Positions 24,245 through 35,866 of a stretch of DNA of 64,000 nt are shown here, piece by piece. Under the pieces are notes generated by a model, which worked only from the letters and a program-made list of their open reading frames with translations, was not told the DNA's origin and did no database searches. The DNA comes from Lindgomyces ingoldianus. Its lineage: Eukaryota > Ascomycota > Dothideomycetes > Pleosporales > Lindgomycetaceae. The stretch covers positions 883,917 to 947,916 of the forward strand of contig NW_022985188.1 in the NCBI RefSeq assembly GCF_010093535.1. Reading direction: 5' to 3'. The position numbers and the translations under genes were made by a program. The first letter of the stretch is position 1; the number at the start of each line of letters is the position of its first letter.

Positions 24245-24864
24245 ATGGCTTCGCAGCGAGTATTCCAGCTGGGCCTACGACGGGCTGCCGTGCCTAGCTT
24301 CTCCAAGGTCCAGCCGGCGGGGCGCATGGTACAGCGGAGGTAGGGAGCTCGCCTGACAACCCCCTCACCAGCTCTTTCTAGCTACATTGAGGGCCTATCT
24401 TCAATGCTAATGGAATATCTAGGCTCGCAGCTACACAGCACTTTGGAGAATCCGAAGGCCAGCAAATTCTCGCCAAACAGCGTCTCCGGCGCCCTGTCTC
24501 CCCCCACCTCACCATCTACCGACCCCAGATCACCTGGTATGCCTCGTCCCTCAACCGTATCACCGGTGTCGCTCTCAGCGGCACTCTCTACCTCTTCGGC
24601 ATCGCTTATCTCGCTGCTCCCACCCTCGGCTGGCATCTCGAGACTCCCTCGCTTGTTGCTGCGGTTGCATCGTGGCCGGTGTTCGTAAAGGTTGGCGCAA
24701 AGCTTGCCGTGTCTTTCCCGTTCATCTTTCATTCTTTGAATGGCGTTAGGCATTTGGTTTGGGATGTTGGTCTAGGATTTAAGAATGTGACTGTCACTCA
24801 GACTGGTTGGGCTGTCGTGGGGTTGAGCGTTGTGGGCTCGCTATACCTTTCTCTCCTTGCTTGA
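24245..24864 (+). CDS. SDH3: succinate dehydrogenase cytochrome b subunit (complex II, SdhC/Sdh3)
   Basis: Exons 24245-24339 and 24423-24864, joined across an 83-bp intron (CGGAG|GTAGGG ... TGCTAAT ... ATCTAG|GCTC), give 178 residues. The arginine-rich, acid-free N-terminus (MASQRVFQLGLRRAAVPSF...MVQRRLAATQHF) is a mitochondrial targeting sequence. The family signature follows as ILAKQRLRRPVSPHLTIYRP, then WYASSLNRITG, which holds residues that line the ubiquinone site. Three membrane helices follow, with the haem-ligand histidine motif FHSLNGVRHLVWD between helices 2 and 3. The protein anchors SdhA/SdhB in the inner mitochondrial membrane and helps pass electrons to ubiquinone. It is one of the targets of SDHI fungicides. 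The apparent frame just before the true one is a shadow. Confidence 0.93.
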
Positions 24865-25387
24865 GGGATTGAGAAGGAAGAATTAGATAAGAAGTAGCAT
24901 AGGCGAGGAATATGCGGAGGAAGATAAGTGGTCGTTGAATCATCTTGGACGTCTCGGTCTTGGGCCAGTTAGGTCAGACCACACAATTGTACATTTTCTG
25001 TGACATTTCAATGCGAAGGTATTAAAACTGCGGCTTCCGTCTTAGGAAAGTGCTGAGGACGAGCATCGTCTTCTATATTATTTTTGCATGAAGCAGTACC
25101 TCTCTCACTTTGGAAAGTTAAGTGAGATGCCACTTTTGCTCCAACAGGTTCACTGCGTACAAACTGGCTCCTTCTCTTTTCAATGGTTTGGTTCACAAGA
25201 GATAGGAGGGAATGGACACTCCGTCATGGCAGACAAAGAAACACCCCGGAGTGTTTGCAGCTTATAAGCGGGAGTCGTCACGTTACCGCGCGACATTCGG
25301 AGAATTTCCAAGACAAATTTAGCCTAGCAAAGATCAGAGACACAGCCAACCTCGCATCAAAGACTCAAATCCAGTAGGCATTTTGCC
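24865..25387. other. intergenic
   Basis: 3' flank of SDH3 and upstream region of the checkpoint-adaptor gene. No other gene seen. Confidence 0.45.
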
Positions 25388-28300
25388 ATGGCGCCAGGCG
25401 ACTCGCAAGAATTCACCGTGTTACGAGATGACTTCTATGATGTGAGTTATCACTTTTTAACTTTGGTGATGGGGCGTTTGGCGGCTTCCACCCTGGTCAT
25501 TTTGTGCAGTTGTGCGCCGATCTCGAATCACCACAGCTGACAAGCTTTCACGCGCCCCAGGACCCGTCGCAGCTCTCACAATTGCTCAGGCAGCGCGCTG
25601 GGGACGCGAGGTCGCTCCAATTCACCGATTCCACCGCCACCCATCCCTCGGCCAGCACCAACGGCGCTGTTACGGCGGAGATAGCATTGAATCCCGAACC
25701 CCTCCAGCAGCAGGTACCCGCGCTCCGTCCACCGTGCAATCCAACGCCCCGACGCGCGCCTCAACCCACGAGATATGCGAAACCGAGCCTGCTAACTCAC
25801 AAGACTGCGCCGACGAGCTCGGGGTTTGTGAGAGAGCGGGAAGGCGGGGAAAAGATGCATCGGAGCTTTGCAGGGGCCATGGACGACGTCCCCGGCGACA
25901 CGCAGCCGGACAGCCAGATGTACAAGACCTGGACCAGTGGCATCTTCGATCATGCCAGCAATAGCGGCACAAATCCGACTTCGCTTCTCCAGCTGGTCGA
26001 GGACGGCGGAGGCACACCCACAGCTGGTTCCAACGGCGTCAAGGCCGTGGGATTCAGCCCACAGCAGCACAGTCACACGACTACCAGTCCTACTGCCATT
26101 CCCGAGGATGATCCCGAGACACAGTTCCGATTCGACCCTGCGCTTACGAGCCCGCTCAAGTTTGAGACCCCGGCTATGGCGGGAAAGAAGCGCGATAGTC
26201 AAGGCCAAGTGCTGAGTTCGGCAATGAAGACAGCGACAACACCTGGTACAACTCTGTCTACTGCCTTTTTTGGGGCTGGTGGCGGGAACGGAGCCATTGG
26301 ACATGCCATGTCGCTCACGCAGGTCTTCAATGCCACTCAGGACGGCACCTCCCCCATCGTGGGCGCTCCGAGCGATGACCCTGTGTTCCAGCGACCCTCG
26401 CCCAATTTCACAAATGCACGGCACTCTAGTCCAATCCAAGCCTTGTCGAGCCCTACGAAAGCTGGCCGCACGGATCCTCCTTTCAGGTCGTCGAGCGAAC
26501 CTAGGGCTGAATATGTCACGATTAAGCAGTCACAGGAGCGGCGAGCGCGAGAAACTCTACGCAAAGACGCCACAGTCGCTGCGCAAGATAGTTGGGGTGA
26601 GCCTACAGAGGCACAGAAACAGGCCGCCATACGTAGGGCAAGGAAGCAATTTGACAGGGAGGCGGGAAAATCGTTCGCACTGGTCGCAGCACCAGCTCGA
26701 CCGACCCCACGAAGAGGCAGGAGAAGCAGTTTACTGTCAGAAACTCCGCAATATAAAACTCCGGTAGCTCTCAGGACGTCACGCAGGACCGCCGTTGATG
26801 AACCAACCGTGCTGCTTAGCAATGAGGACGACGTAGATGAACTATCACAACCCACCCCACTGAACGTGGACGGCGGTGATGATTCACTGGATGAACTGTC
26901 ACAGGGAATTCCTTCTAGTTCAGTACGCCCCTCCCGAACCCCAACCATTACTACGCGTCGGAGGAACAGCGCAGACAATAGGATCCAAGTCGCAAACACA
27001 TCCTCCCATCCTCGTCGGACGTTACTAGGCCGGGCAGCCCGTACGTCTTCTCTACCTGAAAGTCCTTCCTCAGAACCGCATCGCGAGTCGCAATTCAAGG
27101 GTGGCGTTCAGCCCTCGCCTAAGTGTCCTTCCCGATTGAGAAATAGCGAGGAATGCGTCACCATCATGGATTCACAGCCTGATCTAGAGGGTATACCGCG
27201 ACCAAAGCCTCTTATCATTCCATCATCACCTTCTGTAAATCAATATAGCATTTCTCAAACTGTCATGGCCACGAAGACTTGCTACACCAGCCAAGTCATT
27301 TCGTCATCTATGCCTCCTCTACCTTCGCGATCTAGCTCACTAGAGCTAGGTGAGAATCGAGACGGCGATGACCAAGAATACGACGAGGAACGTGTGCCTA
27401 GCAGTCCGCCGGCAATTGCTCATGAAGATGAAATCGTTTATGACGAGCATTCCGCTGATGAAGAGGAACACGAGGAAGAGCATAACGAGGAGGCTGAAGA
27501 TGTTGAGGAAGCCGAGGAAGGGGAAGGTGTAAATGAAAATGTTGACATAGAGGACGATGACGAGGTTCAAAATACAGGGGATGGGGGGTTAGCCGAGACA
27601 CATGATGAAGACCAGGAGTTGATTCCTTCCAGTCAGCCAGAGCATGATGACACCAACAGCCCGACGCATAAGCCTCCCGAGCGTCCTCAATTCCAGCGCC
27701 AATCTACTGTTCCAGAGTCAGACATGCCTGAGGATACTGAGCTGCCCAGCATTGCTCAGCCCAGAGTTACAGAACATGTTATAGAACATGACAGCAATCA
27801 TAGGGATGAGTCTGCAGCAGGCGAAAGCGTTGCCCCGAATCAAACCAACAGCACGGAGCTTTTCCACACTGCTCGTGAGGACCAAACGCCCTCTCAATTA
27901 GACAATCCCTCGGGTGAAGCCCCCAAAGACGTCGAAGCCTCAAGCAGCGAGCAAGCCCGTCGGTTCCGGTCCCTCACCGACATTGCAAATCTACCAGAGA
28001 CACAGCAAACTACTGACGTCGGCGACATCGAGATCCCACAACTAAGCTTCACCGATGACCTAGATGACAGTTTCAATCAAATGCTCTCCGGGGCTTCCCC
28101 TCTCAGGCCAGCGGCCAAGAGGAGGAAGGTTGTCTATAGCGCAAAAAGGGGCCCAGCGTTCGTGAACCTGGTCAGAGGCTCAGACTCAGCGTCTAAAATA
28201 GCGCCCCCATCTCCGCTAATGCAGGTTGAAAAGTCCCGCGAGAATACCCCACCTTTCACGAACGAACGAGAAGAGGAAGGCGTATTAGCTCCAGCTCATG

Positions 28301-30273
28301 CCCGAGAAGAGGCCATCTTTGCGAAGCCAGCGACATTAAAATCAGAACGACCGTCCGCTTCTCTGCAAAAAACACGGGCGAAGAATAAAAAGGGGGCATT
28401 GAAGCCAGTTAACAGGTCACGTCTCGCAAAATCTACACTCGCGCCAAGATCTTCCTCGCACATCTCCGAAGTCTCGAACTCACAGTCTAGTTCTCTTAAA
28501 AACCCTGGTCACCAGCATGGTGATGTCGAAATGCCAGACGCTGGTGTTCCTATGGACACTCATGGTATCGTCGACGACGCAGGTGCGGATGAGCCGGATG
28601 AGCTCGCCGGTCCTACACCACCCAAACATGTTCGAGCAGTTCGGATTGTCTCAGACCCAGCCGACCGTGGTGAGGCTCCGTCTGGAGAACCACTTGTACC
28701 AAACCGAGTCGTTGCTTATTGGCCAGGAGGCAAGCGGCTCTTCTATCCTGCTACATGTCTGGGTCGTGCTGACAACCGCCATCTGCAAATACGTTACGAT
28801 GATGGCAATCTCCATCACCTAGAGCTTGCGCATATTCGCGCGTTTGATCTTCGTATTGGCGATCCGGTCAAAGTGGACGAGATTGGCATGAAGAAGCATC
28901 ACTACGTCGTTGTCGGTTTCAAGGATAAAATCGATGTCGAGACGGCAGAGGAGTATCCACTAACCGACCGTCTTGGATACATGACCGTTCTATTGGAGTT
29001 GAAACAGAGAGATAGTCTACTTAACGACGCTACCAAGGACGCCAGCGAGGTTATCTCAGTGCCCATGACAAAGGTGTATCTTACGCAACAGCTGTGGAAC
29101 AAGTTCCGTGATCGAGTGTACCACTTCAATCCGCCCGTCAGTCCCAGCGAATCCGCTTCCCGAGTCGCGACTCCATCCGTAACCGGTGACCGCCCTCATA
29201 CTCCATCCAAATCTCGTCGAAGCACCGCAGGCCCGTCAATGCTAAAGGACTCGATAAACCGAGCGGGCTCTGTATCATCGTCCATGAGAACGGGGACTGT
29301 ATTCGCGAACATGGCTTTCGCAATAACCGCCACGCAAGATTCCTTGGATCGAGACAGCATCGCTAACCTCATAACCACCAACGGCGGTGAAGTCCTGGAA
29401 GATGGATTCCACGAGCTCTTCGAAAACATCGGTAACTCCTCTTCGTTCTCCTCTCCCCCACCCAAACCCAGCAAACTCCACAATGGCAAAGGCAAAGCAA
29501 AACCAAAATCTAAGCCCTCAACTTCAACCACGACTTCCGAATCCGGCACCGGCGCCGACGAACTCATCATCAAATCCCGCCACCGCAACCTAGGCTTCGT
29601 AGCCCTAATCTCAGACTCTCATTCCCGCCGCACGAAATACATCCAAGCCCTCGCCCTCAACCTCCCCTGTCTTCACTACCGCTGGATCTCGGACTCTCTG
29701 GCTGCAAACAAATCCTTGCCTTTCGCACCCTATCTCCTACCCGCCGGTATCGCGGGCTACCTCGGCCCCGGCGTCGTGCGGTCCCGGACAATAGAGTTGT
29801 ATAATCCGTACAGTGAGGATGCGGAATTTGCGGGCAGAGTCGGGAGTCGGGAGTTTTTGCTTGCAGGCATGAGTGTATTGCTAGTTATGGGGAAAATTAA
29901 GAAAGATGTTGAAAGGAAGAAGCCGTATTTGTTTCTTACACATGCGCTGGGGCCGAAGGTTGTTGGTCGCTGCGCAGACCTGGGAGCTGCGAGAACGATG
30001 ATAAAAGGTGGGGAGTGGGATTGGGTGTATGTTGATGGTGGGAAGAAGGGGGTGGAGAATGCGGAGAAGGTGCTGTTTGAGGGGAAGAAAAATGTTACGT
30101 CGACACCTAGTGCGAGTGCACAGGGGAGAAGTAAGAAGAGAAAGAGGGATGACCCTTCTACGAACATCGTGCCTACGGTCAGGAGCGGGGTGGTCAGAGG
30201 CAAGAATGTGAAGGTTGTGAGTGATGAGTTTGTTATTCAGAGTCTGATTCTCGGTGCACTGGTGGAGGCGTAA
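25388..30273 (+). CDS. DNA-damage checkpoint adaptor, Crb2/Rad9/53BP1-like
   Basis: A short first exon (25388-25441, MAPGDSQEFTVLRDDFYD) is joined across a 68-bp intron (GTGAGT...GTGCAG) to one long exon (25510-30273), giving 1,605 residues. The first thousand residues are mostly disordered, with many SQ/TQ and SP/TP sites as expected for ATR/ATM and CDK targets. A strongly acidic block lies at about 636-722. Residues about 1080-1165 form a Tudor-like module (NRVVAYWPGGKRLFYPATCL, then IRYDDGNLHHLEL). Tandem BRCT domains follow at about 1280-1430 (VFANMAFAIT, HYRWISDSL) and 1465-1605 (FLLAGMSVLLVMG, WDWVYVDGG). This order matches Crb2/Rad9/53BP1. Those proteins bind methylated H4K20 and phosphorylated H2A and bring Chk1/Chk2-type kinases to ATR. 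Overlapping frames on both strands are shadows. Confidence 0.87.
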
Positions 30274-31381
30274 GCTCTGTTATTGCGCATTCAGAATCTG
30301 AATGCACTACTAAAACGGCGGGTGGTATTTCGGTGTCGGTGTTAATGGGAACTGTAGGATGGATGGTTTATCTTGGCGAGAGCGTATGTATGGTGTCACC
30401 TTTATCGAGTCTGATTTCGGTGCAGGTGTTGTATGCTCCTTAAAAGCCTAGCTGTGGCGTTGAAACGGGAGCGCATATTGCCTCCCCTCTCCAGCTCTCA
30501 GGCACATCCATGCGGGCTAGATATAGTACAAGACGGAACAATACGGTACGAAATAGCCCGGCATGTAGAGGTAAGCATGCTATCAGTCCAGCTTAAACTG
30601 TACCGTGTGTAGAAGTCAGACCTCAAGCGAAATATATGCCTAGAGAATGAGTACACTACAGGGAAAGCAAAAAGTAGGCGAAATCAAGGTTTAACCCTCG
30701 GGAAAAAGCATGCTATAAAAACATCTAACAACTATAGGTAACACTACACCTCCATTTTCATTGCCATTTTCGAGACCTGCTGCGAGTAATTCTAGCTCTA
30801 TGTGCGGTGTGATGTGATATATACCTGGCTCCAGTAATCGAATAACCACATGGGGTGGAGCAGTAGTATGTAATCTGAGAACCATTTGTCAATAATTGTG
30901 TACTAGAATGAAGGCATGGGACTGGTACACTACACTACATATAGAGAATGGAGGTGATGAGTGGTCGGGTAGAATATCTAACTAGTCGAAAGATGCGCGC
31001 ATGAATGATTTGCGTAAAATGGCATTGCGGGCTGTACTGCACGTTGAACGCGAGGTAGATAGATACAAGTATGGAGATGTGCATCAATGGATAACATTAC
31101 GGTTGAGCTTACTAAGCTCAGAGTCTACATCCCCTACATATACTACTTTCGTCATAATATGAGATGACATGTACATATATTTGTTCATCTGTCTAATTAC
31201 ACTCTTACCTCATTCTGGCCTGGCCTACGGCGCCCTGCCACTACGATTAGGATTATCGATCTCTATTCCGTTCTCACCCATGTACAAGGTTCCTGGCCCG
31301 CGGCTCGCCTTCTCTTCTCCCACTCGGTTTGCCTCCCTACATGCCTAGTCCAGAAAACAAGTACGCCTAAGCGGGCTTCGC
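30274..31381. other. intergenic between convergent genes
   Basis: About 1.1 kb between the 3' ends of the Crb2-like gene (plus) and ERG7 (minus). No gene or RNA recognised. Confidence 0.5.
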
Positions 31382-33974
31382 TTAAAGTAGTGCGCCGTCG
31401 CCGAAGCGTTTTGCAAATAGACCCAGCGCCTTGATCGTGAAGATGAATTTGTAGTTGGGATAGGAGATCATACTATCACGCACACAGTCGTTAGCAGGCA
31501 CTCAATCATTCCTTCTCACAACTCTCCCCGTCTCTGTTCGTAGGTGTGAAGGGAGAGTGCAACGCAGAGTAGAGGAAAAGAAAAGAAATACTCACCAACT
31601 CTTATTAAACACCCCTTCAATCGCCTCTTGCTTCCACTCTCCATTCTTCTGCTGTCTACTCATTATCAACCGACAAGCCCGCTCAAGCGGCTCGCGATCC
31701 GGAAATTGGGCTTCTAGCAGTGCAAGCACAACCCACGCCGTCTGTACAACCTGGGATTGTGGATGTTGGTGATACACCCCTGTTTCACAGCTCCTGTATG
31801 TTTCACCCCAGCCACCGTCAGGCATCTGGCGGTCGAGCAAGAACTTGCAACCCCGTCGCACACGTTCAGAGTTGGCGTAATTCTCACCAGCACAGGCAAG
31901 TGATTCCATGCCGAACATAGCCGCATAGGTAAAACAGATGCCCCAGGAACCGTACCAGGAACCGTCCGCACTTTGAGATTTCCTGATATATTCAATACAT
32001 CTTGCTTTAAACTCCCTGATCTCTTTAGTCCGATACTCCGGGTAGTGTTTCTGGAACATATGCAGCGCGGTTGTAACAGCGGTCGTGCATTCGGGGTAAT
32101 CATACTCGACCATAATACGCCCAAAAACTTCCGCTGCATTGAGGTATTCTAGGTATTCAGAGCCACGCTGGGGTTCGTAGGAGGCGCAGCCGCCGGATGG
32201 GTTTTGCATAGTTAGGAGGACGTCAATGGCAGAGAAGATGCGGTGGTCTGGGACGAGTCTTGGGTATCCGGGCGTGGATTGGAGAAGCAGGACGCATTTC
32301 AGCCCCTCTGAAGTACAGTCGGACACAGTGTAGCCTTGTTTCTTGTTGGAGAAGCCCCACGCGCCTTTGCGCTGTTGGCGGTAGCATGCGTGCTGGTCGC
32401 GGCATTCGGCCTCTATTTGTTGGTCTTCGAGGAACTCGAGGGCTTTGGTGAGCATGGGTTTCCATTTCGTATCGGTGGCGAAGCCGGCGGTGTAGATCGC
32501 TTGAACGGCGAAGCATGTGTCCCAGACTTGCACGCCGTTAGTGCCGTTCATTAGCATGCCTTCGTCCTTGACCCATAGAAACTCGGGCAGGGTTTTGAGG
32601 TGTTGACGGAATCGAGGCGAGTCTGGCCCTTCATGGATGTAGCAGCAAAGAGTGTTCATGGGGCCGTTTACAGGGCCTAGGTTACTGAATTGGGTGTTTT
32701 CGTCCTCAGCGCAAATAAGCCACCACGTCCACTCCTCGGCTCTCTTGGCTAAACTCGCTGGCCGGAGGAAGGGCATCCAGATGTTGACGATGAGCCAAAA
32801 GAGGACACGAAGCAGCCAGGTCTTCGGATGGTAGTCATCTGCCGGGGAGATATCGTTGCGGTGGCTATCAAGATTGATGGTTTCGTACGGTTGGGTTAGA
32901 AGTTCAGAGCGGAGTTGACGTGTGAGGTCATTAAGAGGATAGGACCAGCGCTTGGAATAGATGTACGACATAGGGAGCATGACTTGCCGCATGTGGATCC
33001 ACCACCGCCAGGGGGCTATGGGCACCCAGTCAGGTAGCAACCTATTCCACAACGTCAGCAGCATCATCCCACCGAGCCTCATACATTGAGATAACCTAAT
33101 AGAAAAAAAAGAGGGGGGAGGGGGGGGGAGAGGAAAATTACCATAACTCGGGAGGTACGGGATTCACAATATCGAAATCCAACACCCCCAGCACACTCAG
33201 CCAAAACTTGGCCCAATGTGGACCCCTCACCGCGCCTCCTAACTTCCATAATGTCTCCCTCGCCTTTACCAATCTTGGATCTTCCGCATCGGCACCCAGG
33301 AGCCTGAGCGTTGTATAATTCATCACGGTCCCAAACACACTACTGTCCCCTTCAATATGCAGACCCCAACCTCCATCTTCAGGGTGTTGGCGCGCAAACA
33401 AGTAATTCTTGATTTCGATGGCATGGGACTCTGGAATCGGTGTTTCAGTCACATACCAAGTGATGACAAGCCCGGGGAGCAGGAACATTGGGCCACCATA
33501 TTCGCACCCCCAGTTTCCGGGCGGGAGCTGCAGGTGCGAGAAGTATTCGAGGCCGTTGGAGGCGGCTTGGAGGGGGGTTTTGGCGGGTGGGAGATCTGGG
33601 AGGCCCTACATATACAATGTCGTCAGCCATGTCACATCGACACATGCCTCAAACTTCACACCCAGAAGGCAAGGGAAGATGTGAGAGCAAGTGAGAGCAA
33701 TATTGAATCCAGAGGAAATGAGAGCGGGTCCCACCGTATCCAAACCCAAGAAATACCGATCCGCCGTGCTCTGCGGCCACTTCCTAACCTCCTCTTCAGT
33801 CTCGAGATAATGCCATGTCTGGCAGCCTCGGTCATCCAACATCCGCCATCGCAAGGGATCCGTCCTTTCGTTGTCTATTGTGCTCTTGCTCTTTGTTACA
33901 CCGCCGTTTGCGGATTTGACGCGCTGCCGTGTGCCATTGGCCTCCACCGTCGTTGCCGTTTGGGTGATCGCCAT
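31382..33974 (-). CDS. ERG7: lanosterol synthase (oxidosqualene cyclase)
   Basis: Four exons on the minus strand: 33974-33735, 33605-33142, 33041-31596 and 31472-31382. Introns of 129, 100 and 123 bp all have GT-AG ends and keep frame; the protein is 746 residues, normal for the family. It cyclises 2,3-oxidosqualene to lanosterol, the first sterol of ergosterol synthesis, at the ER or lipid-droplet membrane. Visible landmarks are TDPLRWRMLDDRG near the start, LQLPPGNWGCEYGGPMFLLP, LPMSYIYSKRW, the catalytic DCTSEG motif that protonates the epoxide, and QW repeats such as QSADGSWYGSW and QMPDGGWGE. The C-terminal exon ends with KFIFTIKALGLFAKRFGDG. An in-frame ATG at 34034 would add 20 residues. 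The second intron contains a long pyrimidine tract. Confidence 0.93.
33100..33131 (+). repeat. homopurine tract inside an ERG7 intron
   Basis: The plus strand is an almost pure A/G run with two long G stretches. On the gene strand it is a C/T run that fills the 5' half of intron 2 (33141-33042), just after the donor. Confidence 0.7.
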
Positions 33975-34714
33975 AATGGGGACGAATGCAAAGATAGTGT
34001 GCGCAATTGAGCGCCCGATAGTCGTGTCATCCAAGACAAGAGAAGGGGGGGAGGGCGTTGCGGAGGTGCCATCCGCCCGCTTAGAGTCTTGGCAGGGACA
34101 GGAACATTCTCATAACCTCAATCCCGATATCGCTATTCCCCGCAGGCCCGTATTGATTTTGATCGAGATCCGGTGGTGCCATTACATGCAGTGAGGTGAG
34201 GTGGTATGTCCAGAACGCAAGAATCTGATGACATGAGTTATTGTCAGCACCAGCATCACAGCACCTGGAGGCTAGCTCGTCCTGGCACGAATCAACAATA
34301 TCAGTAGACTATGCAGCATGAGTCAGGCAACGAAGGCATGGCTTTGAATCTCTGAATCTTTGAATCTTCTCAATTCACGTCCTTCTCCAGTTCAACCGGA
34401 GATGCTCCCTGCCCAACTTCCCTGTTCGGCTATATATATATACATACAGGCCCCAACCACCTGCAAGAACCATCAACTCCTGAAACTATGTTGTCAAAAT
34501 GAAAGAAATTGAAAGCAGAATCTATGCCAAACCTAGCTGGCATGTACCAAGGGTCCAGGCAAATACTAAAATGCCGCTAGAACGTGGTTTCCAACGAGAG
34601 AATGCCAGGAGATTGTGAACACCTTCCCCATAAACGCCGAAAAACTTGGCCCATCCATCCACTAGCATCATTCCCTCCTGCTTGAAATCATGACCTCGAC
34701 GAGGGGTCTGGGTA
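33975..34714. other. ERG7 upstream region
   Basis: Promoter-side sequence of ERG7 and 3' flank of the next gene. It includes a short TATATATATATA run at about 34432. No gene seen. Confidence 0.45.
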
Positions 34715-35866
34715 TTAATCGCTGAGATCCGGGTTTGCAATGAAAAGACGGGTGTTGCCCATGGTCATGGTTCGCTCGTCCACGCTGCCTCGCCTGTGCA
34801 GCTCGTCGCTGGTCTTCCTGTCTACCTCGATCTTCGGCAAGCCTTGTGGCATCTGCCCCGCATCACCGAAGTTTCTTTCCCCGCTGCTGCCACTGCCACC
34901 AGATAGGCCGGTTTTGGTATGCTCGAAGTAGTCAGTAGACTTGTTGTATCCTGGAACAGGCGTCTCCTCTTCCATTAGATCTGCCATGCCTCCTTCCGAC
35001 GGTGACGAGTTGTGCCCCGATGGCGGGGTAGAGTTGGAAGATAAACGCCCAGAGGGATTGGCGTAGGCGATGCGGCGTCCTGATCCAAGGGAACTGCGGC
35101 CAGATCCTGTGCGGTGATGGTATGCTCCTCCGCCTGCACCCATGCCAATGCTTCCATTGTCCTCGCTGTCGCCCTCGTCAACCTCGCTGGCACTCAGCCG
35201 CATCGGCACCCCGGTCCCTGCCAGATTCGCCGGCGCATATAACGAAGCCTTTGGTGCACCATGGTGTCTGATCTTTGACCTCACGCCCGCAGCTACACTC
35301 GAACTGCCCGCCACGTTCCGTGGAGACGCATGATGTGGCCCACCTGCGACTTCCCTCTCTGCGCGCTGCTTGGCGGCCCGTTGTTGCGCGAGTATGCGGG
35401 GGTCTTCGTATTGCGCACGATCGCACCATACGGTGGCTTTCTGCTTCCGCATGAGCGCGACGTATGAGGAAGGGGAGTTGCCTGAGCGAGCAGACGACGA
35501 GCGGCGGAGACCACTGTTGGAGCGGGCTGGGGTCCCGGTGGTCGAGGTGGTTGACGACGTTGCGTTGGACAGGGTGCGGCGCGTTCCTGAGCCCATGATC
35601 TGCTGCGGTGGGTATTGTGTGGGATACTGCGAGGTGTGCATTGTGCCTGGCGGGGTGTATGTTGTTGGAGAGGCAGAGACAGCAGCCGAGCTCATAGGAA
35701 AGACGCCTGAGGACGTGGTGCGGGTGCGGGAGTGGCCTGCTTGGCCTGCGTCGGGCTGCAGATGTGAATATGTCTGCGCAGGGCGGACAACGACTCCTGG
35801 ACCAGGCAATGGCTTCCTGTGCAGTGGGTGTGGTGCGCCGTATGGAGGCGCCGTCATGGCCGACAT
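34715..35866 (-). CDS. Ser/Gly/Pro-rich protein of unknown function
   Basis: An uninterrupted 383-residue frame. It is dominated by low-complexity Ser, Gly, Pro, Thr and Arg sequence, so most of it is probably disordered. One ordered-looking block, SYVALMRKQKATVWCDRAQY followed by EDPRILAQQRAAKQRAE, is rich in charged residues and is likely to be a helical conserved core. The C-terminus contains NTRLFIANPDLSD after a basic/acidic segment. There are many SP/TP and RxxS sites suited to phosphorylation, but no signal peptide or membrane segment. I do not recognise a named family. The frame length and codon pattern across 1.15 kb support a real gene; an overlapping plus-strand frame (35370-35888) is its shadow. 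Confidence 0.7.
   Translation of the reverse strand: MSAMTAPPYGAPHPLHRKPLPGPGVVVRPAQTYSHLQPDAGQAGHSRTRTTSSGVFPMSSAAVSASPTTYTPPGTMHTSQYPTQYPPQQIMGSGTRRTLSNATSSTTSTTGTPARSNSGLRRSSSARSGNSPSSYVALMRKQKATVWCDRAQYEDPRILAQQRAAKQRAEREVAGGPHHASPRNVAGSSSVAAGVRSKIRHHGAPKASLYAPANLAGTGVPMRLSASEVDEGDSEDNGSIGMGAGGGAYHHRTGSGRSSLGSGRRIAYANPSGRLSSNSTPPSGHNSSPSEGGMADLMEEETPVPGYNKSTDYFEHTKTGLSGGSGSSGERNFGDAGQMPQGLPKIEVDRKTSDELHRRGSVDERTMTMGNTRLFIANPDLSD

Noticed and set aside
25670..27098. Long minus-strand open frames (115-253 codons) opposite the Crb2-like gene
   Set aside because: They mirror the low-complexity coding strand; no motifs, and the plus-strand frame has Tudor and BRCT domains.
12910..34034. Idea of a triterpenoid biosynthetic cluster (oxidosqualene cyclase plus GMC oxidoreductase)
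   Set aside because: The cyclase has the features and length of housekeeping ERG7, the GMC gene is broken and 17 kb away, and no P450 or transferase lies between.
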